Source of the DNA: Alloscardovia macacae
GTDB taxonomy: Bacteria; Actinomycetota; Actinomycetes; Actinomycetales; Bifidobacteriaceae
Direction: 5' to 3'
DNA length: 64,000 nt
NCBI RefSeq assembly: GCF_002259705.1
Contig: NZ_MWWT01000005.1
Location: 1-64,000, forward strand
Part shown: one piece after another, positions 1 through 9,353 of the stretch
How the letters are laid out: every line of letters begins with the position of its first letter
How positions within the stretch are numbered: the stretch's first letter is position 1
Program-made: the position numbers and the translations under genes
The notes under the pieces: model-generated
Seen by the model: only the letters and a program-made list of their open reading frames with translations
Told to the model about the DNA's origin: nothing
Database searches by the model: none

Positions 1-2
1 CT

Positions 3-3000
3 ACTCTGGATGGTATTTCTGGTAAGACCACGACCGTGGATTTGAATGGTACAGTGAATCTGTATACGGGGTATAACGTTAATGGTGGTACTCACGCTGG
101 TAGGCGTAATGGTGCGAATGTTCCGCTTCAGTTGGTCGATGCGCAGGGTAATCCTTTGGGTCGTACTGCTACTGTGCGTAATAAGCTGGATGCTGCTGTG
201 CTGGGTATGGCTGGTCAGGTGACGACTACGGGTGGTAATGCTGCTGTGGGTAGTATCGCGGATACGACTATTCCTGGACTGTCGTTTACGGGTAATGTGT
301 CTGTTCCTGCTGCTGATCGTTCGGGTAAGGCTGTGGCTTCTGGCTTTGATACTGCTTTGACGGGTACTGCTTCGCAGGAAGGTATTTATGTGGTTCCTGT
401 GTTCGCGAAGGATTCTAACGCGCCAAGCCACGATTATAATATTAATGGTAATGAGGCGCATGGGTATACGACTGTGGTGGTTAAGCCGCAGATTGTGGTG
501 AAGAATGTGCATGCGTATGCTACTGAGATTCCTGTGTCTATTAGTTCTCATGCTACGACTGCGACGATTCAGACTCCTGACGGGTCGGTCACGAATCTGA
601 AGGCTGTGAATGGTTCTTGGCTGGTGGATGCTGGTACGACGAATACTGCTGTGAAGGAAGGCGATACTGTCGGTACTGTGGGCCAGGAGTTTAATCTGAA
701 GGTGACGTCGGATGCGACGGCGAAGGCTGACGTGGATAATATTAAAGCGCAGGCGTTTGTCGAGGATGCGTCGGTGATGTTGTATCGTAATAAGGTCGAG
801 TTGACCGATATTCATGGTACGAAGGTGACGGCTTCGTTTAATGCTCAGTCTGGTCAGTGGGAGCTTCCATCTGATTATCGTGAGGTCGTGAATGGTGATA
901 CGACTACGTATCGTCATATTTTGACGAATGCTTTGGCGAATGGTGATACGGAGTTTGGTATTTATGAGTATCATCGTACGCGTAATGCTGCTGGTGAAGC
1001 TACTGCGGTGAGCACTGAGGATATCGCGAAGACTACTGTTCCTCGCGAGCAGACTTCTAGTCAGCAGGGTATGACGGTGTTGCTGAAGTATAGTAAGGCT
1101 ACGGATACGTGGACTGCGTCGGATGGGTCGTCTGTGACGGATTCGAAGGCGGATGGTCAGTGGCATATTACGCCTGCGTCGGAGTTTGATCCTATTACTC
1201 TTCCTACTATCGCGTCGTCGGATGATAAGGCGACTGTGGTGAATGATGCTCCTACTTCCTCGTCTACCTCGTATGAGGCTATTCAGGGTCAGTCGGTGAA
1301 TACTATTCATCAGCCTGCTGCTGGTGTGTCTATCGCGGATACGGAGGATGATTCGACGACTCCGCATAAGAATACGAAGATTACGAGTGTTCTTGTCGTG
1401 TATCCAGATGGGACGACGAAGCAGGAAACGTTTAATATTAAGGGTGCGAACTGGGTCGAGCAGGGGTCTGCGTCGTCTGATTTGCGTTTGTTTAAGCTGG
1501 ATCAGACTGGCGAGTATAAGGTTACAGTGAATGCTATTGATTCGAATGGTAATCTGGTGACTGCTGATTCGGATACGGCTACAGGTGAGAATAAGGGACC
1601 GGATACTGCGACGACGAGCACGACGTATACGATTACGGTGAAGGCGTCTTCGACTAAGCCTGTGGTGGTGTTTGATGGTGATACTGTCTCGAATACGCAG
1701 GTGAATACTAACGTGACGCCTGCTGACGTGGCGGGTTATACATCGAAGCTGAACGATCCGACCGATATTCCGTCCACGGATGGTCAGGCTGGTAAGACAC
1801 TATCAGCGAAGACGAGTGTGAAGTATACTCCGACCTCTGGTGACGCGTACACGGAAGAAGTGTCTGTTCCTGTGATTGTTCTACCTCGGGCGAAGAGCAC
1901 AGTTACCGTGTCTGTGGGTACGTCGGATGATGTGCTGAAGGGTATCGTGAAGACGGAAGCAGATCGTGTTCTCGCGTCTGATGATTTTAAGAAGTCTCTG
2001 CCAGAGGGTGCTACCGTGACATCTTCTGATATTACTGAGGCGATTGCTGCTGGGTTGACTTCTCAGGCTGGCGAGAATCGTGGTACTGTGAATGTTCCAG
2101 TCACCTATACGCTCAACGGTCAGACCTACACGGCTACCGTTCCAGTAACGGTAAACGTAGTAGCGAAGTCTACGACTACTCCGACTTATGTGTTTGATGG
2201 CGACAAAGTGCAGAATGATGATGTCAAGAAGCATGTCACACCTCAGAAGGTGGATGGATTCACCGCAAAGGTAGAAGACACAACTGATCTGCCAAACACA
2301 TCTGGTCAGGCAGGTAAGACACTCTCCTCGTCCACGACTATCACGTATACGAATGACGCGACTGGTCAGGAGTTCAAGGAATCTGTGGATGTGCCTGTCA
2401 TAGTTCTTCCGAAGACGAGTGGTGAGGTCACGGTGTCGAAGGGCACGTCGGATGATACGGTCAAGTCTGTGGTTAAGAGCGAGGCTGAGCGTGCTGTCAA
2501 GCAGAAGTCGTTCACTGACCTGCTGCCAGCTGGTGCGAAGGTCGATGCTACGAACGTGACCGAGGCTATCGCGAAGGACCTGACTGCTGAAGCTGGCCAG
2601 AACCGTGGTATCGTGAATGTGCCAGTCACCTACACGATAGGCGACGAGAAGTTCGAGACGACTGTTCCAGTGACCGTAAATGTGGTCGATAACGCCACCT
2701 CGACTCCTCTCGTCGTCTTTGAAGGCGACGAAGTAAAGAAGAGCGACGTCACTTCGAAGGTGACCCCACAGGATGTGGACGGCTACACGTCGAAGACCAG
2801 CGTGAGCGGAGACACCCCAGACACGACGAATCAAGGTGGAAAGACGCTGAACGCTACGACGACTGTGACCTACACGGATGAGAAGAACGGACGCTCGTTT
2901 ACTGAGAACGTCACTGTTCCAGTAGTCGTTCTGCCGAAGGCATCCAGCCAGGTCACCGTCTCTCAGGGGACGTCGGACGACGAGCTCAAGACCGTGGTAA

Positions 3001-3509
3001 AGAGTGAAGCAGACCGCATCCTCACCTCCAGCGAGTTCACCTCCAGGCTCCCACAGGGCGCCACCGTCGTCTCCTCGGATATTACCGAGGCGATTAAGGC
3101 AGGCATTACCGCCGAGCCAGGTCAGAACCGCGGTATCGTGAACGTTCCAGTCGCCTATACGCTCAACGGTCAGACCTACACGGCTACCGTTCCTGTAACG
3201 GTGAATGTGGTGGCGAAGCCTGTTCCTACACAGGGTAAGACGTTCTTCCGTGATCCTCAGGGTAAGGAACTTATCCCGAGCGTGAATGGAAAGACCGACC
3301 CTATCAGCATTAAGGGCTACAAGTTCGTGCGCACTATCGTAGAAAATGGAAACACCATCCATATCTACGAGCCAGTCACACCGACAAACGCTCTGGCGAA
3401 GACGGGTACAGCTATCGTCACTATCCTCGTGGTAGCTCTCGTGGCCGTGGCTGCTGGTGTGGCATTCGTCGTGATCCGCAAGCGTAACACTGGCGATCAC
3501 AAGGAGTAA
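3..3509 (+). CDS. LPXTG-type cell-wall-anchored repeat adhesin, 5' end missing
   Basis: The reading frame is open back to the window edge (codons run from base 3), so the N-terminus and signal peptide lie outside. The visible 1168 residues contain a long Thr/Ser/Asn-rich region, then three repeats of about 173 residues (nt about 1654-2172, 2173-2697, 2698-3219). Each repeat has a FDGD/FEGD opening block and a block ending in NRG(I/T)VNVPV..TVPVTVNVV, which resembles Rib/alpha-like beta-sandwich repeats. A short MucBP-like segment follows (about 3229-3375). The C-terminus has a sortase motif LAKTG (3393-3407), a hydrophobic span and a basic tail (RKR). It is very likely a sortase-anchored surface protein used for attachment; the ligand is unknown. 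Synonymous codons shift from T-ending in the N-terminal half to C-ending in repeat 3, which suggests mosaic origin or selection against repeat recombination. Confidence 0.9.
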   Translation, partial: TLDGISGKTTTVDLNGTVNLYTGYNVNGGTHAGRRNGANVPLQLVDAQGNPLGRTATVRNKLDAAVLGMAGQVTTTGGNAAVGSIADTTIPGLSFTGNVSVPAADRSGKAVASGFDTALTGTASQEGIYVVPVFAKDSNAPSHDYNINGNEAHGYTTVVVKPQIVVKNVHAYATEIPVSISSHATTATIQTPDGSVTNLKAVNGSWLVDAGTTNTAVKEGDTVGTVGQEFNLKVTSDATAKADVDNIKAQAFVEDASVMLYRNKVELTDIHGTKVTASFNAQSGQWELPSDYREVVNGDTTTYRHILTNALANGDTEFGIYEYHRTRNAAGEATAVSTEDIAKTTVPREQTSSQQGMTVLLKYSKATDTWTASDGSSVTDSKADGQWHITPASEFDPITLPTIASSDDKATVVNDAPTSSSTSYEAIQGQSVNTIHQPAAGVSIADTEDDSTTPHKNTKITSVLVVYPDGTTKQETFNIKGANWVEQGSASSDLRLFKLDQTGEYKVTVNAIDSNGNLVTADSDTATGENKGPDTATTSTTYTITVKASSTKPVVVFDGDTVSNTQVNTNVTPADVAGYTSKLNDPTDIPSTDGQAGKTLSAKTSVKYTPTSGDAYTEEVSVPVIVLPRAKSTVTVSVGTSDDVLKGIVKTEADRVLASDDFKKSLPEGATVTSSDITEAIAAGLTSQAGENRGTVNVPVTYTLNGQTYTATVPVTVNVVAKSTTTPTYVFDGDKVQNDDVKKHVTPQKVDGFTAKVEDTTDLPNTSGQAGKTLSSSTTITYTNDATGQEFKESVDVPVIVLPKTSGEVTVSKGTSDDTVKSVVKSEAERAVKQKSFTDLLPAGAKVDATNVTEAIAKDLTAEAGQNRGIVNVPVTYTIGDEKFETTVPVTVNVVDNATSTPLVVFEGDEVKKSDVTSKVTPQDVDGYTSKTSVSGDTPDTTNQGGKTLNATTTVTYTDEKNGRSFTENVTVPVVVLPKASSQVTVSQGTSDDELKTVVKSEADRILTSSEFTSRLPQGATVVSSDITEAIKAGITAEPGQNRGIVNVPVAYTLNGQTYTATVPVTVNVVAKPVPTQGKTFFRDPQGKELIPSVNGKTDPISIKGYKFVRTIVENGNTIHIYEPVTPTNALAKTGTAIVTILVVALVAVAAGVAFVVIRKRNTGDHKE

Positions 3510-3556
3510 CACGCCTCCACGTGTCTAGCCGCACACACAGCTAGACGCACAGTAAG

Positions 3557-3601
3557 GTGGGTGGGTACCTCTCCAAACGAGAGGTACCCACCCACTTTGT
3601 G
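3557..3601 (+). terminator. Intrinsic terminator after adhesin
   Basis: A perfect 17-bp stem (3557-3573 with 3579-3595) closes a CAAAC loop and is followed by a short T-rich run. It ends the adhesin transcript and separates it from the aldo/keto reductase. Confidence 0.9.
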
Positions 3602-3785
3602 TAGGCAGAGGGGAGTTGTGTGTAAATCGTCTCATGAAGTGCCCGAAAAAGCAGCTTAAAAGCCTCTGAAGTGAGATGATGTACACACAACGCTCCAGAA
3701 CCAGGAGATATCTCATCTCGTACCATCCCCTGAACTACTATGGAAGTACATCGAGATATCCGCACAGAAAAGGGGAGATACGCGC

Positions 3786-4691
3786 ATGACCGAGACCACA
3801 TCCTCCACACCCTCCACCCACCACACACGCCTAACCCGAAAGATAGGCCCGTACACCACCACGGCCATAGGCCTCGGAGGCATGGGACTGTCCATAGAAA
3901 AGAAGCCGAGCCGTGAGGTGGCCATCCAGGTCATCCACGATGCACTCGATGCTGGCTGCCGTCACCTCGACACTGCGTGGGCATATTACATGTCTGGCGG
4001 CGAAGAGCAGCATAACGAAAAGCTCATTCGCGAGGCACTGGACACCTGGCACGGACCGAAGGACGAGGTGCTCGTGGCCACAAAATCGGGGCACTTCAGG
4101 AACTTTACCGATGGCGTGCCTACCTGGGATGTGAATGGTGCTCCAGAAGCACTCATCCAGTATGGAAAGCAGTCTGCTCAGGCTCTCGGTGTCGAGGCCA
4201 TAGACCTGCTGTACTTCCACCGTCCAGATCCTAAGGTGCCATATAACGAGTCCATCGAAGGTATGAAAGTCCTCTATGACGAAGGCGTGGCGAAGACCAT
4301 CGGCATTTCGAATGCCAGCGTGGAGCAGATAGACATAGCGCGCAGCATCCTCGGAGATGCTCTCGTGGCTGTGCAGAACCAGCTCTCGCCTATTTACACG
4401 GATAGTCTCGACACCGTGGAGTATACGAAGAAGCTCGGCCTTACCTTCGTCTCGTGGTCTCCGCTCGGCGGCTTTAGGAAGCCGAAGGATGAGAGTAAGT
4501 ATGACCCATTTAAAGAAGTGGCAGCGCACCACGGTGTCAGCTACCAGCAGGTGGTCCTCGCGTGGGAGCTGGCCATGGGAGACCACATGATGGTTCTTCC
4601 TGGAGCGCACAGAAGCGAAACCATTCTGGACTCGCTGCGTGCAGATGAACTGGTGTTAAGCCAGGAGGAAATTGACCTCTTAAACAGGTAA
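3786..4691 (+). CDS. Aldo/keto reductase
   Basis: A 301-residue NADPH-dependent aldo/keto reductase-fold protein. The family tetrad is visible in order: Asp and Tyr in HLDTAWAYY, Lys in VATKSG, and His in LYFHRPD. The C-terminal half carries the usual GISN and SPLGG blocks of the (beta/alpha)8 barrel. The substrate cannot be told from sequence. The start is chosen because AGGGGAGA lies about 8 nt upstream of the ATG. The gene ends 9 nt before pgeF, so the two probably share an operon with pcp. Confidence 0.9.
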   Translation: MTETTSSTPSTHHTRLTRKIGPYTTTAIGLGGMGLSIEKKPSREVAIQVIHDALDAGCRHLDTAWAYYMSGGEEQHNEKLIREALDTWHGPKDEVLVATKSGHFRNFTDGVPTWDVNGAPEALIQYGKQSAQALGVEAIDLLYFHRPDPKVPYNESIEGMKVLYDEGVAKTIGISNASVEQIDIARSILGDALVAVQNQLSPIYTDSLDTVEYTKKLGLTFVSWSPLGGFRKPKDESKYDPFKEVAAHHGVSYQQVVLAWELAMGDHMMVLPGAHRSETILDSLRADELVLSQEEIDLLNR

Positions 4692-4700
4692 ACTAACCGT

Positions 4701-5612
4701 ATGACAGACGAACAGATACAGCCCATCCCAGCAGTCATCCCTGTGGACCTCGCGGACGGATACCGCGTGTGGTATTCCACGCGGCTCGGCGGATACTCGA
4801 GCGCGGCATACGGCCACGCGAACATGAGCGAACGCCAGGCCGGGGATGAACAGAACGCGCGAAAAAACCGTGAAGCGCTGCACGAGGTCATCGGTACCAG
4901 CGTGCATACCATTCACCAGGTGCACTCGGGCGAGGTCGTGCTCGTAGACGAGGTAGCAGACGAAGACCGCGCCAGTATCAGCGAGCTCGAAGCAGACGGC
5001 ATGGTCAGCGCTGCCGGAGAAGCCGTGGGCGTCTTCGCAGCGGACTGCCTTCCGGTGCTGCTCGCGGATCCGGTGAATCACGTGCATGCCGCAGCACACT
5101 GCGGACGACGCGGACTTATGAATGACATCATCGGCCAGACGGTCGCCGCCATGGAGTTTAAGGGTGCAGAGCGCGAGCACATCCGCGCTACGCTCGGACC
5201 GTGCATTTGCGGACAGTGCTACGAAGTGGGTAGCGAGGTGGCCATGGAGTTCGAAGCGCGCTTCCCAGGCACCGCCACCATTACGCGGTTCGGGGGAGCG
5301 GGCATCGACCTCGAAAAAGCAGCACTTCTCGCCTTAAAAGAAGCCGGCATCCAGCCGAAGCATCTCGTGGACTCGCTGCCACGCATAGCTGCAGCGACGG
5401 AGTATCTGGCTCCAGACGAGGAACTGCACGAACTGTGTGCGAACGATGGCGAGGGAGGCAGCTTCGAGGAGCGTTTCGAGCAGCTGCAGAACGTCATGTG
5501 CACGCTGGAGAATCCGCTCTGGCACTCACACCGCCGCGCTACTCTCGCGGGAAAGACGCAGGAAGGCCGGCAGCTGGCGAGCGTGGGCGCGTATACGGGT
5601 GAGGCGTACTGA
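4701..5612 (+). CDS. pgeF: Peptidoglycan editing factor / laccase-domain protein (YfiH family)
   Basis: A 303-residue protein of the YfiH/DUF152 family, described in other bacteria as a copper- or zinc-dependent polyphenol oxidase, a purine nucleoside enzyme, or PgeF, which removes mis-incorporated residues from peptidoglycan precursors. Family metal ligands are visible: His in HQVHSG, Cys in FAADCLPV and His in HAAAHCGRRG, followed by the GPCICGQCYEVG block. The ATG lies 9 nt after the aldo/keto reductase stop, with only a weak AGG upstream inside that gene, so translation is probably coupled. Its stop overlaps the next start (TGATG). Confidence 0.88.
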   Translation: MTDEQIQPIPAVIPVDLADGYRVWYSTRLGGYSSAAYGHANMSERQAGDEQNARKNREALHEVIGTSVHTIHQVHSGEVVLVDEVADEDRASISELEADGMVSAAGEAVGVFAADCLPVLLADPVNHVHAAAHCGRRGLMNDIIGQTVAAMEFKGAEREHIRATLGPCICGQCYEVGSEVAMEFEARFPGTATITRFGGAGIDLEKAALLALKEAGIQPKHLVDSLPRIAAATEYLAPDEELHELCANDGEGGSFEERFEQLQNVMCTLENPLWHSHRRATLAGKTQEGRQLASVGAYTGEAY

Positions 5613-6313
5613 TGGGTGCGCACACCTCCCGCGTCGTCGTCTGCGGCTTTGAAGGCTATGAGAACCTCGAGGAAAGCCAGAATCCGTCCCGTCTCGTGGC
5701 CACACGTCTGGCAGACGAGGGGATAGACGTGAGCGGTGCGGATACGAGCGCGGATACGCGAGTTGATACGAGTACTCGCGAGCTACTGTCGGATACGCGC
5801 ATCGAAGTGACGAGCGTACTGCTGCCGCTCAGTTTCGCCCACGCGTGGCCTACTCTCGAAGCGACGCTGCGGGAGACTCGCCCGCAGATGGTACTGGCTA
5901 CCGGCCTGAAGACGCGGGCTCGGACTATCGCGCTCGAGCGGTGTGCGCGGAACATCATCGACGCGCCGCGCCCGGATGCGGATGACGTGCAGCCGCAGAA
6001 TACGTCCATTATCGAGGGTGGGCCTGCTGCGTACTGGACGCGTATTCCGCTGCGTGCGGTGAGCCGTCAGTTCGCTCGGCAGGATATTCCGGCGACTCTC
6101 AGCTCGGATGTGGGTACGTTTGTGTGTAACGCGCTCTTTTACGAGATGCTGCACTGGGCGTCCGGCGAGCAGGATGCGTATGCGGGCTTCCTGTCCGTGC
6201 CGCCCATCGAGCGTCCGCTCGGCTATACGAAAGGCATGGAGCTGCAGACTATGGTGGATGCCGCGCGTTCGGTCGTGACGACCACGCTCGCGTACCGTAA
6301 GGCGCTGACCTGA
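5612..6313 (+). CDS. pcp: Pyroglutamyl-peptidase I family protein, catalytic His replaced
   Basis: A 233-residue cytosolic C15-family protein; canonical members remove N-terminal pyroglutamate from peptides. The catalytic Glu (ALERCARN, residue 109) and Cys (GTFVCNALFY, residue 172) are present. Where the family normally reads F(I/V)HVP, with the catalytic His, this protein has FLSVP (Ser195). The central region also has an unusual Asp/Thr/Arg-rich insertion (about residues 36-55). Activity may therefore be altered or lost. The start overlaps the pgeF stop by 1 nt. The family assignment is firm; the function is uncertain. Confidence 0.82.
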   Translation: MGAHTSRVVVCGFEGYENLEESQNPSRLVATRLADEGIDVSGADTSADTRVDTSTRELLSDTRIEVTSVLLPLSFAHAWPTLEATLRETRPQMVLATGLKTRARTIALERCARNIIDAPRPDADDVQPQNTSIIEGGPAAYWTRIPLRAVSRQFARQDIPATLSSDVGTFVCNALFYEMLHWASGEQDAYAGFLSVPPIERPLGYTKGMELQTMVDAARSVVTTTLAYRKALT

Positions 6314-6404
6314 GGTCAATTCTTCCCACACACCTGTAGTGTTCCCGTGCTAACGTCGAGTATGAAGGTCTTACATATAGCTCTCGGAAAGCAGTGGAGT
6401 AAAC

Positions 6405-7763
6405 ATGGCTGATAATTTCCCTATAGTTCTGCGCGGCTACGATAAGGAAAAGGTAGACGACGCATTCCTGCGCGCTCAGGAGAACACCGCACGCCTGCGC
6501 GAGCAGATTAAAATCTACGACGCGCGTATCCTCGAGCTGGACGCCCAGCTGCAGGAGGAGAAGGAAAAGAATAGCGGTCAGCAGCAGAACTCCTTCACTG
6601 CGCTTGGAGCGAACGCTCAGCAGCTGCTCGCCTCTGCTGAGCAGACTAGCCGCGAGCTGCTCGAACGCGCGAAGCAGGATGCGCAGACCATCCGCGAGAA
6701 CGCGCGGAACGAAGCGCAGACTCTGCTGAATAATGCACAGCTCGACGCTCAGAACGCACGCCAGGATGCGCAGAATGAAGCTAATCAGGCACTCCAGCAG
6801 GCGCATGAGCAGTCGGATAAGCTGCGCGCCACCGCACAGAGCGAGGCCGCTCAGCTCGTCGCTACAGCGAAGCGCGAAAGTGAAGATCAGCGCCGTACTC
6901 TCGACCTCGAGCTGAACGCGAAGAGCGAAGAGCACACGAAGCGTATGACTGCTGAGCTGTCCGAGCAGAACGCGAACATCGCTCAGCTAAAGGCTCAGGC
7001 TGCAGAAGAGATAGCCCAGCAGCGTAAGGAAGCGGATGACGAGATAGCTGCGAAGAAGAGCGAAGCGAATGACCAGATCCAGAAGGCTCTGGACTCGGCG
7101 AATCAGAAGCTCGCTGATGTACGCGAGCAGGTGAGCAAGCTCCTCTCGGATGCGAAGCGTCAGGCAGATGAGATTACGGATGCTGCACATGCGAAGGCAC
7201 GTCAGATTACCGATAGTGCGGACGTAGAGCGCGCGAAGACTCTGGCGAAGGTAGCTCAGGAAGCAGAGCAGGTACGCCGCGACATCTCTGCCAGCCAGCA
7301 GGATGCGAACACGAAGGTAGCGGACATGCTCGCCGACCTCGCGCAGCGTCGCAGCACTGTGGAAGAAGAATCCGCTCAGCTGCTCGAGGATGCAAAGGGT
7401 GTGCGTAAGCAGGCAGATGAATATGCTACTTCCACGCGCCAGAAGGCTCAGGATGAAGCTGAGCAGATAGTGGCTGAAGGAAAGCAGCGTGCTCAGCAGC
7501 TCGTGGATGACCACCGCGCGGCAGCTCAGGAAGAGATAGACGGATTGAATAAGCGCATCGCCGCTCTCCAGGAGCGCGAAGCATCCATCACCGCACGTGT
7601 GGATGAGCTGCGCTCCATCTTCTCGAGTGCATTCGGCGCATCCCTCTTCGCTGACCAGAACGCTGAGCCAGAACAGGATGCGAAGGATGAGCCACAGGCT
7701 GAGGAGAAGGCTGAGTCTCATCAGGAAGAATCGGCCACAGAAGCAGAAAACTCAGCCGAATAA
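6405..7763 (+). CDS. DivIVA-domain coiled-coil protein
   Basis: A 452-residue protein starting with a DivIVA-like N-terminal motif (FPIVLRGYDKEKVDDAFLRAQ), followed by about 350 residues of almost pure Ala/Gln/Glu/Lys heptad sequence, then a short segment (LRSIFSSAFGASLF) and an acidic tail. Such proteins bind curved membrane or form filaments at poles and septa in actinobacteria. This one is longer than Wag31 and is probably a paralogue with a structural role. GTGGAG 6 nt before the ATG is the likely ribosome-binding site. It is monocistronic by spacing. Confidence 0.82.
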   Translation: MADNFPIVLRGYDKEKVDDAFLRAQENTARLREQIKIYDARILELDAQLQEEKEKNSGQQQNSFTALGANAQQLLASAEQTSRELLERAKQDAQTIRENARNEAQTLLNNAQLDAQNARQDAQNEANQALQQAHEQSDKLRATAQSEAAQLVATAKRESEDQRRTLDLELNAKSEEHTKRMTAELSEQNANIAQLKAQAAEEIAQQRKEADDEIAAKKSEANDQIQKALDSANQKLADVREQVSKLLSDAKRQADEITDAAHAKARQITDSADVERAKTLAKVAQEAEQVRRDISASQQDANTKVADMLADLAQRRSTVEEESAQLLEDAKGVRKQADEYATSTRQKAQDEAEQIVAEGKQRAQQLVDDHRAAAQEEIDGLNKRIAALQEREASITARVDELRSIFSSAFGASLFADQNAEPEQDAKDEPQAEEKAESHQEESATEAENSAE

Positions 7764-7846
7764 CGACCAGACGTCCCCGTGGAGCCGAGCCGCACGGCCT
7801 GCACTTCACGGCGTAAAAACACATATCTACTCACGAAAGGGACAGA

Positions 7847-9202
7847 ATGTCTTTCGAACCACTCAGCGCACAGGCAGTAGAAGGTCTGCGAGCGAACTTC
7901 GAAAGCCGTGAAGCGAACCGCATCGCTATGAATGCGGTGGCGCAGAACGGCATCGACGCAGCAGCAAAGAATTTCGACCGCGCGCGCTGGCTGCAGCGCC
8001 GCTTCAGCACCGTCATCGATAACGGTACAGCCACCAGCCAGAAGCACTCTGGGCGCTGCTGGCTCTTCAGCTCTCTGAACGTAGCACGCTTTATCGCTAA
8101 GCGCACCATGAACCTGAAGGATACGGACTTCGAGTTCAGCCAGTCCTACGCTATGTACTTCGATAAGCTCGAGCGTGCGAACTACTTCATGCAGGATATG
8201 CAGGCGCTCATCGCAGCAGGCGAGCCTTCGGACTCCCGCCTCGTGCAGTTCCTTCTGCATGACCTCTTCGGTGATGGTGGCCAGTGGACCATGGCCATGA
8301 ACGTGTACAGCAAGTATGGTGCTGTGCCGAAGGACTTCTTCCCAGAGACCGCATCCAGCCAGAACACGGGCCCTATGAACACCCAGCTGCGTTCGGCTCT
8401 GCGCCAGGCTGTGGCACACATGTATGCTCATCCTGAAAATGCTGCTGCCATCGCGGCAGAAGCTGTGGAGCAGGCACACCGTATCCTCACCATCCACCTC
8501 GGCACTCCTCCTACTTCCTTCGACTGGTCGTATGTGGATAAGGACGGCGAGTTCCACCGTGAGGGTGAGATGACTCCAGTCCAGTTCTGGAACACCTACG
8601 TACGCGACGGCCTCACCTCCCGCGGCGCGGCTCCTCTCGAAGACTACGTCTGCCTCGTGGACGACCCTCGCTCGGAGCATCCGAAGGGGAAGATGATAGG
8701 CATCGAGCACCTCGGAAACGTAGCTGGTGGCACGCCTACCGCCTACCTGAACGTGGACACGTCCTTCATGAAGACGTGCGTGCGCACCATCCTCGAAGAG
8801 CAGGGTATTCCTGTCTGGTTCGGCGCAGACTGCCATCCTATGATGGACCGCAAGGAAGGCGCATGGGCTACGGACCTCTTCGAGTACGGCCGCGTCTACG
8901 GCATCGACTTCGACATGGATAAGGAAGAGCGCGTGCGCTTCGCAGACTCCGCTATGAACCACGCGATGGCGTTCGCTGGCGTGGACGCGGACGGCGAGAC
9001 CACGAACCGCTGGCGTGTGGAGAATTCCTGGGGTACGGAGATAGCAGATAAGGGCTTCTTCACCATGGATGATCCGTGGTTCGACGAGTTCGTCTACGAG
9101 GTCGCTGTGCCGAAGTCCATGCTTCCAGCTGAGTATCAGGCAGCCGTAGAGGAAGAGCCGCTCATGCTTCCTGCGTGGGATCCGATGGGTGCGCTGGCGT
9201 AG
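7847..9202 (+). CDS. pepC: Aminopeptidase C (bleomycin hydrolase family, C1B)
   Basis: A 451-residue cytosolic cysteine aminopeptidase. The papain-like triad is complete: Cys71 in SGRCWLF, His in AMNHAMAF and Asn in VENSWG. The length is typical for PepC/bleomycin hydrolase, which assembles as a hexameric self-compartmentalised peptidase. AAAGGGA lies 5-6 nt upstream of the ATG. It degrades short peptides as an amino acid source. A strong terminator follows. Confidence 0.95.
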   Translation: MSFEPLSAQAVEGLRANFESREANRIAMNAVAQNGIDAAAKNFDRARWLQRRFSTVIDNGTATSQKHSGRCWLFSSLNVARFIAKRTMNLKDTDFEFSQSYAMYFDKLERANYFMQDMQALIAAGEPSDSRLVQFLLHDLFGDGGQWTMAMNVYSKYGAVPKDFFPETASSQNTGPMNTQLRSALRQAVAHMYAHPENAAAIAAEAVEQAHRILTIHLGTPPTSFDWSYVDKDGEFHREGEMTPVQFWNTYVRDGLTSRGAAPLEDYVCLVDDPRSEHPKGKMIGIEHLGNVAGGTPTAYLNVDTSFMKTCVRTILEEQGIPVWFGADCHPMMDRKEGAWATDLFEYGRVYGIDFDMDKEERVRFADSAMNHAMAFAGVDADGETTNRWRVENSWGTEIADKGFFTMDDPWFDEFVYEVAVPKSMLPAEYQAAVEEEPLMLPAWDPMGALA

Positions 9203-9232
9203 GCTTCCTTTTTCCTAAGGTCAATTTTCGCT

Positions 9233-9280
9233 CTGAGGGCTTTCGTTCGCTGTCGTGGACGAAAGCCCTCAGGCGTTTCT
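9233..9280 (+). terminator. Terminator after pepC
   Basis: A perfect 14-bp stem (9233-9246 with 9259-9272) with a 12-nt loop. It is nested between two 13-bp inverted copies of AAGGTCAATTTTC (9217-9229 and 9312-9324). Confidence 0.8.
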
Positions 9281-9353
9281 GTACCGTGATACAATGGGCG
9301 GACTGATAGCGGGAAAATTGACCTTCCCGAACGTACAGACGAAAGGCGGACGG

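Noticed and set aside
1881..3512. 543-codon open frame on the minus strand opposite the adhesin
   Set aside because: It mirrors the repeats of the real gene, gives an Arg/His/Leu-rich composition and has no ribosome-binding site.
9255..9353. Longer N-terminus for the first DAHP synthase
   Set aside because: It would be translated through the pepC terminator and a -10-like hexamer; ATG 9354 has a ribosome-binding site and the family length.
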